This document shows positions 1 through 7,761 of a stretch of 50,700 nt of DNA, piece after piece. Position numbers and translations under genes: made by a program. The notes below the pieces were generated by a model. It was not told the DNA's origin and ran no database searches. It was given only the letters and a program-made list of their open reading frames with translations. The stretch spans positions 1 through 50,700 of the forward strand of contig CAWINH010000014.1 of assembly GCA_963837425.1 (NCBI GenBank), in the 5' to 3' direction. Position 1 is the stretch's first letter, and every line of letters starts with the position of its first letter. The stretch is from CAWINH01 sp963837425 (GTDB lineage: Bacteria; Chloroflexota; Limnocylindria; QHBO01).

Positions 1-1456
1 CGACGAAGAGGGGGTTGCCCTCCGCCGCGTCTACGATCCCCTGTCGAACGGCTTCGTCGATGCCGGCCTGGCCGAGCAGGTTCTCCACGACTTGCCCTGC
101 ATCTGTGTCGCTGAGGGGCTGGAGCTCGACGCGTGACGCACGCGGGCCCGATGCCCAGTCAGGATGACCGTCCAGGAGCATGCCGCGCGCCGTGCAGATC
201 AGCATGAGCGGCGCATCATTGGTGGCTTTCACGAGGTGCTCGACGAGATCCAAGAAGGTGGGCTCGGCCCAGTGGATGTCGTCAAAGAGGATGACGACGG
301 GCTGGTCTTGCGCCATGGTCTCCAAGAAGCGACGGATGCCCCAGAACAGCTCGGCCACCTGGAACGGGGTCGGCACCAGCCCAAGGGCGGACGCCACCCG
401 GTCCGCGACGGGCGCGTTTTCTTCGCCCAGCAGGTCCCCGAGTCGCCGCCGGGCGGTCTCCGGGGGATCGTCCTCCCGGATGGCCCCTGCCTGGCGCGTG
501 ATCTCCACGATCGGCCAGAACGTGATGCCGTCACCATACGCGAGGCAGCGGCCGGTCAGCACGCGCGCGCTCTTGGCCGACAGGTCGAGGAACTCGCGAG
601 TCAGGCGGGTCTTCCCGACTCCAGCATCCCCGACCAGGGTGACCATCGTGCAGCGCCGATCCGCCACCGACTTGCCGAAGGCAGCCTGCAACAGCCCGAG
701 CTCCACCTGCCTACCGACCATCGGCGCGTCAAGGCGGCGGGCCCCCGCTTCGCGGGTGCGCACGCCGAGCAGACGGTAGGCGCGGACCGCGTCCGCCTTG
801 CCCTTCAGAGTGAGCGGTTCGACCTCGTCGAGGTTCACGGCGTCTCGCACCAGGTGCTGCGTCAGCTCCCCCAACAGGACCTCATGCGCCGGAGCGGCCT
901 GCTCCAGTCGGGCCGCGACGTTCACAGCGTCGCCGGTAACCAGGCGCTGCCCCAAACTCGCGTCCCCCGCAACAACCTCTCCGGTGTTCACCCCGATGGC
1001 CACTCGCAACCGGATGCCCTGGTCGCGCTCGAAGGCGACGGCCAGCCCCGCGAGCGCAGTCTGCATCTCTCCTGCGGCGCGAGTGGCTCGCAATGCATCG
1101 TCCTCGTGGCGGACGGGGAGGCCGAAGACCGCCATGACGGCGTCGCCGATGAACTTCTCGACGGTTCCGCCGTGCGCCTCGAGCACGCGCTTTGCGGCGC
1201 CGAACGCCCGGGCCATGACTTCACGCAGCAGGGCAGGTTCGAGTGGATCCCCGGCCAGGTCCGTTGCCCGGAGATCGGAGAAGACGATCGTGACAGTCTT
1301 TCGTCGCTCCTGAGCACGAACGGTCGCGGCGAGCCTTCCCCCGCACGCACCGCAGAACGAGAACGAGTCGGGGTTAGCCTCGCCGCAGTTCGGGCAGACG
1401 TGCGCGTCCGCCGCTGCTGCAGTGCCAGCATCCGCATCGGATCGCGGCCTCTTCAG
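1..1456 (-). CDS. Second cyclase module plus STAND/AAA ATPase of a tandem adenylate cyclase (partial)
   Basis: Translating the minus strand from about 1456 gives, in order, a zinc ribbon (CPNC, CGAC), a class III nucleotide cyclase domain and an ATPase. The cyclase keeps both metal aspartates (FSDL, IGDAVMAVFG), the base-selecting lysine (EKFIGD) and the transition-state Asn/Arg pair (GDAVNVAARLE). The ATPase has Walker A GDAGVGKT and Walker B ILFDDIHW. The stop lies beyond the window. The frame has no ATG, GTG or TTG between its upstream TGA (1457-1459) and the first metal-binding aspartate, so it probably continues the cyclase module at 1374-2114 rather than being its own gene. Joining needs a +1 shift near 1430-1456. 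Likely a cytosolic cAMP-producing signalling protein. Confidence 0.8.
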   Translation of the reverse strand, partial: MKRPRSDADAGTAAAADAHVCPNCGEANPDSFSFCGACGGRLAATVRAQERRKTVTIVFSDLRATDLAGDPLEPALLREVMARAFGAAKRVLEAHGGTVEKFIGDAVMAVFGLPVRHEDDALRATRAAGEMQTALAGLAVAFERDQGIRLRVAIGVNTGEVVAGDASLGQRLVTGDAVNVAARLEQAAPAHEVLLGELTQHLVRDAVNLDEVEPLTLKGKADAVRAYRLLGVRTREAGARRLDAPMVGRQVELGLLQAAFGKSVADRRCTMVTLVGDAGVGKTRLTREFLDLSAKSARVLTGRCLAYGDGITFWPIVEITRQAGAIREDDPPETARRRLGDLLGEENAPVADRVASALGLVPTPFQVAELFWGIRRFLETMAQDQPVVILFDDIHWAEPTFLDLVEHLVKATNDAPLMLICTARGMLLDGHPDWASGPRASRVELQPLSDTDAGQVVENLLGQAGIDEAVRQGIVDAAEGNPLFV

Positions 1457-2114
1457 TCACGCTTACAAGGCGGAAGGCAGGCACCGGCTCCGTCCATCCC
1501 TTCGGCAGCACCGCCTCCGCGGGCTCGACCGCGACGCCCTCGGCAATGAGTGCCCGGGTCGGCTCCCCTACGAGGACCTCCATGGCCGGAGCGGACTGCT
1601 CGAGTGTGGCCGCCAGCTGCACCGCGCGTCCGGTCAGGATGTGCTCGCCTGCGCTGGCACTGCCCATGATGACCTCTCCGCTGGCAATTCCAGTGCGATT
1701 CGTCAGCCGGACGCCCCAGGTTCGCTCGATCTGCTCGTTCAGCGCCTCGAGCGTACGCTGCGCCTCGGCGGCCGCCGCCACGGCCCGCAAAGCGTCGTTC
1801 GGGCGGGCGACCGGCAGTCCGAAGACCGCGACGATGGCGTCGCCGATGATCTTTTGGATCGTGCCGCCGTGCTCTTCGAACACCGACCGCATCTCGTCGA
1901 AGTAGAGGGTCAGCACCTCGCGGAGCGACTCTGGGTCGAGCTTCTCGCCGAGGCTTGTTGACCCCTTCAGGTCGGACTGGACGATTGTGACCCGTCGCCG
2001 CAGCTCCTCGGGCAGTCGCTGCCTGGCAAGGAGCGTGCCGCAGTAGCCGCACGCCCGGAAGTGTGAATCGACTGCCCGGCCGCAGGCCGGGCAGTCGAGG
2101 GTAGTCTCTTCCAC
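1374..2114 (-). CDS. First adenylate cyclase module (class III) with N-terminal zinc ribbon
   Basis: 246 codons from a GTG start. Residues 8-25 form a zinc ribbon (CPAC, CGYC). Residues about 40-175 are a class III cyclase homology domain. Metal aspartates are D48 (SDLKGST) and D92 (IGDAIVAVFG), with base-selecting K88. The transition-state Asn and Arg of the usual AVNxAAR motif are replaced by Q166 and T170 (AVQLAAT), so this module alone should not complete a homodimer site but can lend its metal site to a partner. The C-terminal 20 residues or so are low-complexity, and the +1 frame carries the next zinc ribbon and cyclase. I infer a single tandem-cyclase protein interrupted by a frameshift. 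No clear Shine-Dalgarno. Confidence 0.8.
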   Translation of the reverse strand: MEETTLDCPACGRAVDSHFRACGYCGTLLARQRLPEELRRRVTIVQSDLKGSTSLGEKLDPESLREVLTLYFDEMRSVFEEHGGTIQKIIGDAIVAVFGLPVARPNDALRAVAAAAEAQRTLEALNEQIERTWGVRLTNRTGIASGEVIMGSASAGEHILTGRAVQLAATLEQSAPAMEVLVGEPTRALIAEGVAVEPAEAVLPKGWTEPVPAFRLVSVTEEAAIRCGCWHCSSGGRARLPELRRG

Positions 2115-2226
2115 GCGATGTCTCTCAACCGGCCGCTCGGGTCACGAGCATGCTGGTCTCACCTGAGGCTCGGTCACCTTGATCGGCGGCGCCGAACCTC
2201 GTCGTCGATGCGGGTCTCGCCGTCCC

Positions 2227-3441
2227 CTAAACGTAACCGTGTGGATCACCCGCCGGGGCGAAGAACCGGATGTGGACGTCACCGTTGCGGGAGTTGTACT
2301 CGAGCTGGACGCACGGATTGTTCGCGGGAGCGAAGTGGCAGAACGGGAGGAGACCCGTGTATCCACCGTTCGTGGGATCGGCCGGCGCCGGTTTCCCGAG
2401 GAGCTGCGTGAACTGCTCCGGCGCGTTGAAGCACACGAAGTACTGGAACGCGAATGGCTTGTGGGCCGCTCGCGCGGCGGCCCTTGTCAGGGTCAGGTCG
2501 AAGATCTTGCTGGCACCAGTCGTCAGGTCCACGCTGAAGGTCGCCGACGTGCTCTGGTACGGCCTGTTGAGGTACGGGATGGAGCACTGCAGGCTGCCGC
2601 CGAAACCGATGCTCAGGGTGCCCGCGGTCCCTGCGCCCCCTGTGACGTTGATGTTCGTGGTGCCGCTCGGGCTGGTCGCTGTGCCGGAGCACGTCGAGTC
2701 CGCGGTGCAGTCCGTCAGGCTCCCGGCCACGACGTTGAGCGACGTGCCGAACACGACGCCGGCGGGGTTGCTTGAGTACGAAATGTTCTCCCCGACGAGG
2801 GCATTCGCGGCTTCGATGACGATGGTGTTGTCGCCGGTCGGGAAGTCCTCCTTCGGAACCGTGAATGACGAGAGGTTGTTGAACGCCCCCGTGTCACTGC
2901 CCGACGATGAGCTTCCCACCGACCCGACCGCCATACCGTTCACGAACACCTCGGCGTAATTGTCTGCGGCAAGGTAGAAGGTCGGGTCCGCGCTTACCAG
3001 ACCGTCCACGGAGAAGGTCGTCTTGAACCATACGTGCGAATCCAGCGTGGTGGGCGACGACGGGTCGACCTCCGGGGCCCAGATGAAGTCGGCGGCAGGA
3101 ATCGGCGTCAAGACGGCGGTCCACGCTGCCCCGCCGGACCACTCGAAGTTCGTTGCGCCCGCGGGGCATCCGGCGGTGTACGCGCCGGTATTCGGATAGG
3201 AGCTGTTCAGACAGACCACCTGCGCGGCGCCAAGAGAAGCGGTCAGTCCCGCGTCCGAGTACGCGGTCCAGGCGGAACCGGTGTTGATGGAGACAGTCGT
3301 ATCGGCCGCCACAGGCGTGGCCGCGCCCAATACGAGCGACCCGGCCAGCGCGGTGCCACTAACCAGCGTCATGAGGCGCCTGGCCCCGGCACTTCGGCCA
3401 AGCGATCCAATAGTCGAGCGAACCCACCCGGGGAATGACAC
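2227..3441 (-). CDS. Secreted beta-sandwich protein of unknown function
   Basis: 404 codons from GTG, with GGAGG eight bases upstream. The N-terminus has arginines, then a hydrophobic stretch and a likely signal peptidase site near residues 44-47 (PVAADT). The exported part is rich in Ser, Thr, Gly and Asn with several Cys. Residues about 85-235 resemble a galactose-binding-like jelly roll of the type seen in exported proteins (FEWSGGAAW, VWFKTTF, YAEVFVNG). The remainder has paired cysteines (SLQCSIPY, FVCFNAP, FCHFAP) suggesting disulfides. I do not recognise a named family and assign no enzyme activity. It stands alone, and its upstream region carries the CGGTACTTTCG element discussed in the findings. 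Confidence 0.75.
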   Translation of the reverse strand: MSFPGWVRSTIGSLGRSAGARRLMTLVSGTALAGSLVLGAATPVAADTTVSINTGSAWTAYSDAGLTASLGAAQVVCLNSSYPNTGAYTAGCPAGATNFEWSGGAAWTAVLTPIPAADFIWAPEVDPSSPTTLDSHVWFKTTFSVDGLVSADPTFYLAADNYAEVFVNGMAVGSVGSSSSGSDTGAFNNLSSFTVPKEDFPTGDNTIVIEAANALVGENISYSSNPAGVVFGTSLNVVAGSLTDCTADSTCSGTATSPSGTTNINVTGGAGTAGTLSIGFGGSLQCSIPYLNRPYQSTSATFSVDLTTGASKIFDLTLTRAAARAAHKPFAFQYFVCFNAPEQFTQLLGKPAPADPTNGGYTGLLPFCHFAPANNPCVQLEYNSRNGDVHIRFFAPAGDPHGYV

Positions 3442-3520
3442 AGGACTTGCCTCCTAGAGTAGGAATCTGGCGCTCGGACCTGCGGGTAGGCGGCGCCACA
3501 CTGGTACGGTACTTTCGTTC

Positions 3521-3655
3521 ATGGGGGACGGGACGTCAATGCGCGCACAGGACGACTGCCGCACAGATATCAAGGGTCCCCTGGCCTCGGAAGGCAGCGA
3601 GCTTGCCACTCCCCGCGCGAACGCCCTGCACGCGAGTGAATTCTGCGGTGATTAG
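3521..3655 (+). CDS. Possible 44-codon leaderless small ORF
   Basis: An ATG at 3521 opens 44 codons to TAG at 3653-3655, in the gap between two minus-strand genes. It is preceded by TACTTT and five bases, matching the leaderless start pattern seen at many genes here, and has no Shine-Dalgarno. The product is soluble, with two acidic stretches and two Cys, and no signal peptide or known motif. Codon third positions look less GC-biased than in neighbouring genes, which argues against coding. Reported as a candidate only. Confidence 0.22.
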   Translation: MGDGTSMRAQDDCRTDIKGPLASEGSELATPRANALHASEFCGD

Positions 3656-3708
3656 AGGCACCACCTTCGCAGGCAATGGCCGTGGCGGCGGCACCCGCAC
3701 AGTCCAGG

Positions 3709-4848
3709 TTAGGCTCCGAACCAGGCGGCCAGCCTATCGGACTCGAAACGCTCCTTCTCCTCCCGCTGGTCCCGGGACGGCGCGCTGAGCGTCGCCGCCG
3801 GCGGGTCTGCGAAGAAGTCGCCGCGGATCGTGCTCGCCTCCCCCGCACCCATCTCCAGGAAGCAAGCGCCAGCGCCGTCGAAGGTGGCGGTCGGCTCCTC
3901 GCCCCGCAGCTGCGCCGCGATCCGTGCGGCGACCGCCTCGCCCTCCTTCTGAGCGAAGACGCCGGCCTTCGGCATCGAAGTGCCGTTCGAAAGGCCGACG
4001 ACCGTGCAGTCGCCGATGGCGTACACACCCGGCCAGCCGGTCTCCAGGGTTCGTGAGTCGACTCCGACCCAGCGGCCGGCTTCCGCCATGCCGGCGGCCA
4101 CGAGAATGGGCGATACTCGATGCGGCGGGACGGTCAGCAGCAGGTCGAAGGCGAGAGATTCGCCGTCGTGGAAGGTGACCGAGCCGTCGCCGACCGAGGT
4201 CGCGACCCGGCCGCCGAGGTAGGCGATCCCCTCCTCCGCAAGCCGCCCATCGAGGGTAGCGCAACCCGCGACGCCGACGACCGGCAGGGTGATCGGAGCC
4301 GGTCCGAAGACGGTGATCGGGGCGTCGATGGCCCGTTCCCCGAACCGCTCCGCCAGCAACAGGGCGAGCTCGTAGGGGGCCGGTGGACAGCTGTAGGGGG
4401 TGCCAAAGATGCCCACAACGACCCGACCACCCCGCAACCCGTCAACCGCAGCGTGTGCGTGCTCCATGCTCTCGAGACTCCAGACGTCAACGCCATGCTC
4501 GGCCAGGCCCGGAATCGCGCCCATTTCGTGGGCGGCACCCAGGGCCACGACCAGTGCATCGGCCTCCACGACCTCGTCGTCTACGATCACGGACCGTGCT
4601 GCCGGGTCGATCGCGGTGATCTCGCCGCGGCGGAACGTGATGCCGCGCCTGGAGAGCGCGCCGAGGTGGCGAGTCCCGTACGCGAGCGGCGAGATGCCGA
4701 GGATGTGCCAGGTCTTGCGGATCCCCATCGCGAAGTCGTCTCGCCGATCGACGAGGATGATCTCATCCGCCTCCGAGATGCCCTCGCGAAGTGCGACCGC
4801 CGTGGCGATCCCGCCGAAGCCGCCGCCTAGCACCAGGACGCGCGCCAT
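3709..4848 (-). CDS. FAD-dependent oxidoreductase, sulfide:quinone oxidoreductase/flavocytochrome c-like
   Basis: 379 residues. The dinucleotide-binding motif GGGFGG is at 8-13 and a second FAD-contact motif (GVYAIGDC) at 274-281. Cys154 (YSCPPAPYE) and Cys329 (GAGACFLEMG) sit where the family has its redox cysteine pair, and GTSMPKAG follows the GD motif as in SQR-like proteins. The family transfers electrons from sulfide or related donors through FAD to quinone or cytochrome; the substrate here cannot be told. The length is near the usual 370-430. The start ATG follows TAGAGT by exactly six bases with no Shine-Dalgarno (leaderless pattern) and is divergent from the DUF72 gene. Confidence 0.85.
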   Translation of the reverse strand: MARVLVLGGGFGGIATAVALREGISEADEIILVDRRDDFAMGIRKTWHILGISPLAYGTRHLGALSRRGITFRRGEITAIDPAARSVIVDDEVVEADALVVALGAAHEMGAIPGLAEHGVDVWSLESMEHAHAAVDGLRGGRVVVGIFGTPYSCPPAPYELALLLAERFGERAIDAPITVFGPAPITLPVVGVAGCATLDGRLAEEGIAYLGGRVATSVGDGSVTFHDGESLAFDLLLTVPPHRVSPILVAAGMAEAGRWVGVDSRTLETGWPGVYAIGDCTVVGLSNGTSMPKAGVFAQKEGEAVAARIAAQLRGEEPTATFDGAGACFLEMGAGEASTIRGDFFADPPAATLSAPSRDQREEKERFESDRLAAWFGA

Positions 4849-4854
4849 GGCCAG

Positions 4855-4860
4855 ACTCTA
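4855..4860 (-). promoter_or_regulatory. -10 element TAGAGT, leaderless start of the SQR-like gene
   Basis: TAGAGT lies six bases before the ATG at 4848 on the minus strand. It shares a 31-base gap with the divergent TAGACT element of the DUF72 gene. Confidence 0.6.
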
Positions 4861-4867
4861 GCTCACC

Positions 4868-4873
4868 TAGACT
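4868..4873 (+). promoter_or_regulatory. -10 element TAGACT, leaderless start of the DUF72 gene
   Basis: TAGACT is six bases before the ATG at 4880, with no Shine-Dalgarno between them. Confidence 0.6.
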
Positions 4874-4879
4874 TGCGCC

Positions 4880-5869
4880 ATGGCCGAGGGACACGATCCC
4901 GGCGCTGAGCTGGCTGCCCAGCAAGGTGAGCGCTACGCAGAAGCCGCCAGGGCGCCTTTCAAGCTGGGCGCCGGCACCGTTCGCGTGGGGACTGCATCCT
5001 GGACGGATCCGACGATGACCGCGCCCGGCGTGTTCTACCCGCCGGATGCCACGAACGCTGAAGCCCGGCTGCGCTTCTACGCCGATCAGTTCCCGGTCGT
5101 CGAGGTGGACGCCACGTACTACGCGCTCCCCTCCCGTCGTATGGGCGAGGCCTGGCTCGAGCGGACGCCGCCTGACTTCACGTTCGACGTGAAGGCCCAC
5201 GCACTAATGACCGGGCAGCCGTCGGAGGTCAAGCGCCTGCCGCGCGAGCTCCGCGAGGAGCTGCCGGCGGAGCTCCTTGACAAGCGGCGGATCTACGGGA
5301 GGGATCTCCCACCAGAGATCTACGACGCGGTCTGGGACCAGTTCCTCGACGCGCTCAAGCCGCTCCACTCGGCCGGCAAGCTCGGTGCGGTCTTCCTCCA
5401 GTACCCGCGCTGGACGTTTCCGTCCAACGAGAGCCGGGATGCGATCATCGAGGCGAAGGTGCGGCTGGCCGACGTGCCGATGGCGGTCGAGTTCCGCAGC
5501 GGCACGTGGTTCAACGAAAAGAACGTTGAGCGCACGCTCCGGTTTCTCGAGGACCACGAGATCCCGCTCGTCATGGTCGACGAGCCGCAGACGCCGAGTG
5601 CCGTCCCGCCGGTCAGCGCAGTGACCTCACCGCAGCTCGCGGTCGTTCGCTTTCACGGACGTCGGACCGAGACATGGGAGGCGAAGGGGATCCCGGTCGT
5701 CGAGCGCTTCCGCTACCTCTATGGCGCCGATGAGCTCGGCGAGTGGGTGCCCCGCGTTCGGGCCGCGGCGACCGCCGCCCACGACGTGCACGTCCTCATG
5801 AACAACTGCTACGCGAACTACGGAACCACGAACGCGCGAGAGCTGGCGGCGCTGCTCCAGGCGGGCTGA
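4880..5869 (+). CDS. DUF72 (YecE-like) protein
   Basis: 329 residues. A short charged N-terminus is followed by the DUF72 TIM-barrel pattern: VGTASWTDP near 35, the FYPPDATNAEARLRFYA segment near 52, VEVDATYYALPS near 75, FDVKAHALMTG near 105, MAVEFRSGTWF near 195, and a C-terminal VLMNNCYANYG near 307. The family is widespread and structurally related to endonuclease IV/xylose isomerase barrels, but its reaction is not established, so none is assigned. The stop codon abuts the convergent stop of the next gene in the palindrome TGATCA (5867-5872). Leaderless start. Confidence 0.9.
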   Translation: MAEGHDPGAELAAQQGERYAEAARAPFKLGAGTVRVGTASWTDPTMTAPGVFYPPDATNAEARLRFYADQFPVVEVDATYYALPSRRMGEAWLERTPPDFTFDVKAHALMTGQPSEVKRLPRELREELPAELLDKRRIYGRDLPPEIYDAVWDQFLDALKPLHSAGKLGAVFLQYPRWTFPSNESRDAIIEAKVRLADVPMAVEFRSGTWFNEKNVERTLRFLEDHEIPLVMVDEPQTPSAVPPVSAVTSPQLAVVRFHGRRTETWEAKGIPVVERFRYLYGADELGEWVPRVRAAATAAHDVHVLMNNCYANYGTTNARELAALLQAG

Positions 5870-6343
5870 TCAGGCGTCGAGCGTGGCGAGGTCCCGCTCC
5901 AGGACCTCCCGGTCCTCGGCGTCCTCGATGGCCGCCACCGCCGCATGGGCACGATCCCGCCATTCGGCGAACGCCGGAGCGTCGCCGGCGGCACGGAGGG
6001 CGCGTGCCATTCCCTCGCAGGCCGATGCGTGGACCCAGCTCTCCACGCCGGGTCGGCTCGCAAGCTCAAGGCCGCGCCGCGCGTGGTACACCGCGGGCTC
6101 GCCCCGGCCAAGCTCCGAGTAGACGCGCGCGCACTGCCATTCGCCCACGGCGAGGCGCTGGACCTCGTCCGGCGCATCGGCGTGTGCCCAATGCCAGCGG
6201 GAGGCGTGCGCAGCGTGCATCATCTCGTCGTCCTGCTCCCTCGTTCGCGAATCGGCCTCGAGCAGCCCCCAGACACGGTTGAACAGCGCGACGGCCACCG
6301 CGCGGTGCTGCGCGGGGTCGAGTCCGTCACTCGTGGTCCGCGC
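5870..6343 (-). CDS. Hypothetical alpha-helical (TPR-like) protein
   Basis: 157 codons from the preferred GTG at 6343, which has GGGGGAG a few bases upstream; an ATG at 6358 is an alternative. The protein is almost wholly helical and Ala/Arg-rich, with two repeat-like helical pairs (VYSELGRGEPAVYHARRGLE, then CEGMARALRAAGD) resembling degenerate TPRs. No catalytic motif, signal peptide or membrane helix is seen. It overlaps the 3' end of msrB by 17 bases, so it is probably co-transcribed with msrB and translationally coupled. Function unknown. Confidence 0.7.
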   Translation of the reverse strand, partial: ARTTSDGLDPAQHRAVAVALFNRVWGLLEADSRTREQDDEMMHAAHASRWHWAHADAPDEVQRLAVGEWQCARVYSELGRGEPAVYHARRGLELASRPGVESWVHASACEGMARALRAAGDAPAFAEWRDRAHAAVAAIEDAEDREVLERDLATLDA

Positions 6344-6782
6344 CACCCGCTCCCCCGCCATCGGGAGTGCCGTCATCGGGAACGCCGCCCGCCGGCTCGA
6401 GCCTGAGTGCAGCGGAGTTGATGCAGTAGCGGAGTCCGGTCGGACCCGGGCCATCCGGAAAGAGGTGCCCAAGATGGCCACCGCACGACGAGCACGTCAC
6501 TTCGGTCCGGCGCATGAAGAGGCTGTTGTCGTCGACCTGGTCAACGGCCCCGGGCTCCACCGTGTCGTAGAAGCTTGGCCATCCCGTCCCGGACTCGAAC
6601 TTGGTCTCGGAGGTGAAGAGCTCGGCTCCGCAGCCCGCGCATCGATAGGTCCCGGCCCGATGCTCGTCCCAGAGGTCGCCGGTGAAGGCGCGCTCGGTCC
6701 CCTTCTGGCGCAGGACGCGGTACTGCTCGGGCCCCAACTCGTTCGCCCATTCGCGGTCGCTCTTCGTGATCTTCGCGCTCAT
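6327..6782 (-). CDS. msrB: Peptide-methionine (R)-S-oxide reductase
   Basis: 151 residues, the normal size for MsrB. It reduces the R-epimer of methionine sulfoxide in oxidised proteins. Zinc cysteines are C48/C51 (CAGC) and C97/C100 (CSSC). The substrate motif GTGWPSF is near 65-71, HLGHLF near 103, and the catalytic cysteine is C120 in RYCINSAAL. No resolving Cys is visible near residue 65, so thioredoxin recycling may use another cysteine or act directly. The C-terminus has a Gly/Asp-rich tail that overlaps the start of the next gene. The ATG follows TAGGCT by six bases (leaderless). Confidence 0.96.
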   Translation of the reverse strand: MSAKITKSDREWANELGPEQYRVLRQKGTERAFTGDLWDEHRAGTYRCAGCGAELFTSETKFESGTGWPSFYDTVEPGAVDQVDDNSLFMRRTEVTCSSCGGHLGHLFPDGPGPTGLRYCINSAALRLEPAGGVPDDGTPDGGGAGGADHE

Positions 6783-6788
6783 CGGAAG

Positions 6789-6794
6789 AGCCTA
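6789..6794 (-). promoter_or_regulatory. -10 element TAGGCT, leaderless start of msrB
   Basis: TAGGCT lies exactly six bases before the msrB ATG (6782) on the minus strand. Confidence 0.55.
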
Positions 6795-6887
6795 CGACAG
6801 GTCGATGACTGCTGCGTGACGCAACGACGCGGATGTCATGAACGTCAGACGAGGCGTAGGCTGTTTTCAATGCCGGAGGGAACGACC

Positions 6888-7694
6888 GTGGTGCTCCGCC
6901 GCTCGACCGCCGTGTTGCTGGGGGCCTGCGCCCTCGTGCTCGCGTCGTGCGATGCCACGCTGCCGACCGCCTCGCCATCGGGCGCTGCGTCGGTCGGCCC
7001 GCGCACATCGGGCGCGTCGGCCGCCCCATCGGTGACGCCATCCGTGACGGGGCCCACACCGCTCCCGACGGACGGGCCAACCCCGGCGCCAACCGGCAAC
7101 CCTGACGCGGTGCCGGTCTACACAGCGGGGTCCACGGTTGAGACGCACATCGCCGGCCTGCGGGTACACGCTCGCCCCGGGACCGATGAGCGGGTGGTGA
7201 CCGGTCTCCTGCCCGAGGGGGCGGGGCTGCTGATCGCCCAGGGCCCGCTCTTCTGGGATGACTACGGGTGGTACCTCGTCGACGACGTCGACGCCGGCGA
7301 TCCCGAATTCACACAGGGATGGATTGCCGCGGGATTCAATCCCGACCCATGGCTGGTGCCGACGGTCCTGGACGTCGCCGACAACCCATTCATCGCCGGC
7401 TTCGCGAACGATACGGACGGCGAATACGGTCCGGTCCGAATCACCGACGCAAACCTTCAGATCGACTGGGTCATCGCACCGCCGACGCCGGACGGCTGTT
7501 CGTTCGCCGTCGACCTCCGGTCTGGGAGCGGCAACCCGGTGCAGGCGATCCGCAGCACGACCGGATCCGTCGTGGCACCCGGCGTCCTGTACCCGCAATT
7601 CTTCAGCGATCACCCGGAGCTGACCGGCGACCTGTTCATGACCGTGACGTCCACCTGCCGCTGGGCGCTGACCTTCGAGCGGGTCCCCGCCTGA
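6888..7694 (+). CDS. Lipoprotein with SH3-like domain
   Basis: 268 codons from the GTG at 6888, chosen because GGAGGG sits about seven bases upstream; an in-frame ATG at 6870 would overlap that site. A short basic stretch, a hydrophobic core and the lipobox VLASC mark a lipoprotein signal. A Pro/Ser/Thr-rich linker (about 20-75) follows. The next part (HIAGLRVHARPGTDERVV, then GWYLV and QGWIAA) matches a bacterial SH3-like fold, often found in wall-associated proteins. The C-terminal 100 residues are a beta-rich domain I do not recognise. Probably anchored on the outer face of the membrane. Confidence 0.75.
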   Translation: MVLRRSTAVLLGACALVLASCDATLPTASPSGAASVGPRTSGASAAPSVTPSVTGPTPLPTDGPTPAPTGNPDAVPVYTAGSTVETHIAGLRVHARPGTDERVVTGLLPEGAGLLIAQGPLFWDDYGWYLVDDVDAGDPEFTQGWIAAGFNPDPWLVPTVLDVADNPFIAGFANDTDGEYGPVRITDANLQIDWVIAPPTPDGCSFAVDLRSGSGNPVQAIRSTTGSVVAPGVLYPQFFSDHPELTGDLFMTVTSTCRWALTFERVPA

Positions 7695-7699
7695 CGCGA

Positions 7700-7735
7700 A
7701 GTCCCCCCGCGCCACACTCGTGACGCAGGGGGACT
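7700..7735. terminator. Bidirectional terminator-like hairpin between convergent genes
   Basis: AGTCCCCC (7700-7707) pairs perfectly with GGGGGACT (7728-7735) around a 20-base loop that itself contains GCG/CGC. It sits six bases after the lipoprotein stop and before the convergent stop of the PT-repeat gene. There is no U-tract, which is usual in high-GC genomes. Confidence 0.5.
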
Positions 7736-7761
7736 GCCTCCGCGCTGACGAAGACCGTCAG

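Noticed and set aside
164..1549. Long plus-strand open frame opposite the cyclase module
   Set aside because: It is antisense to a clear cyclase-ATPase reading on the minus strand and has no domain motif; high GC makes such long shadows.
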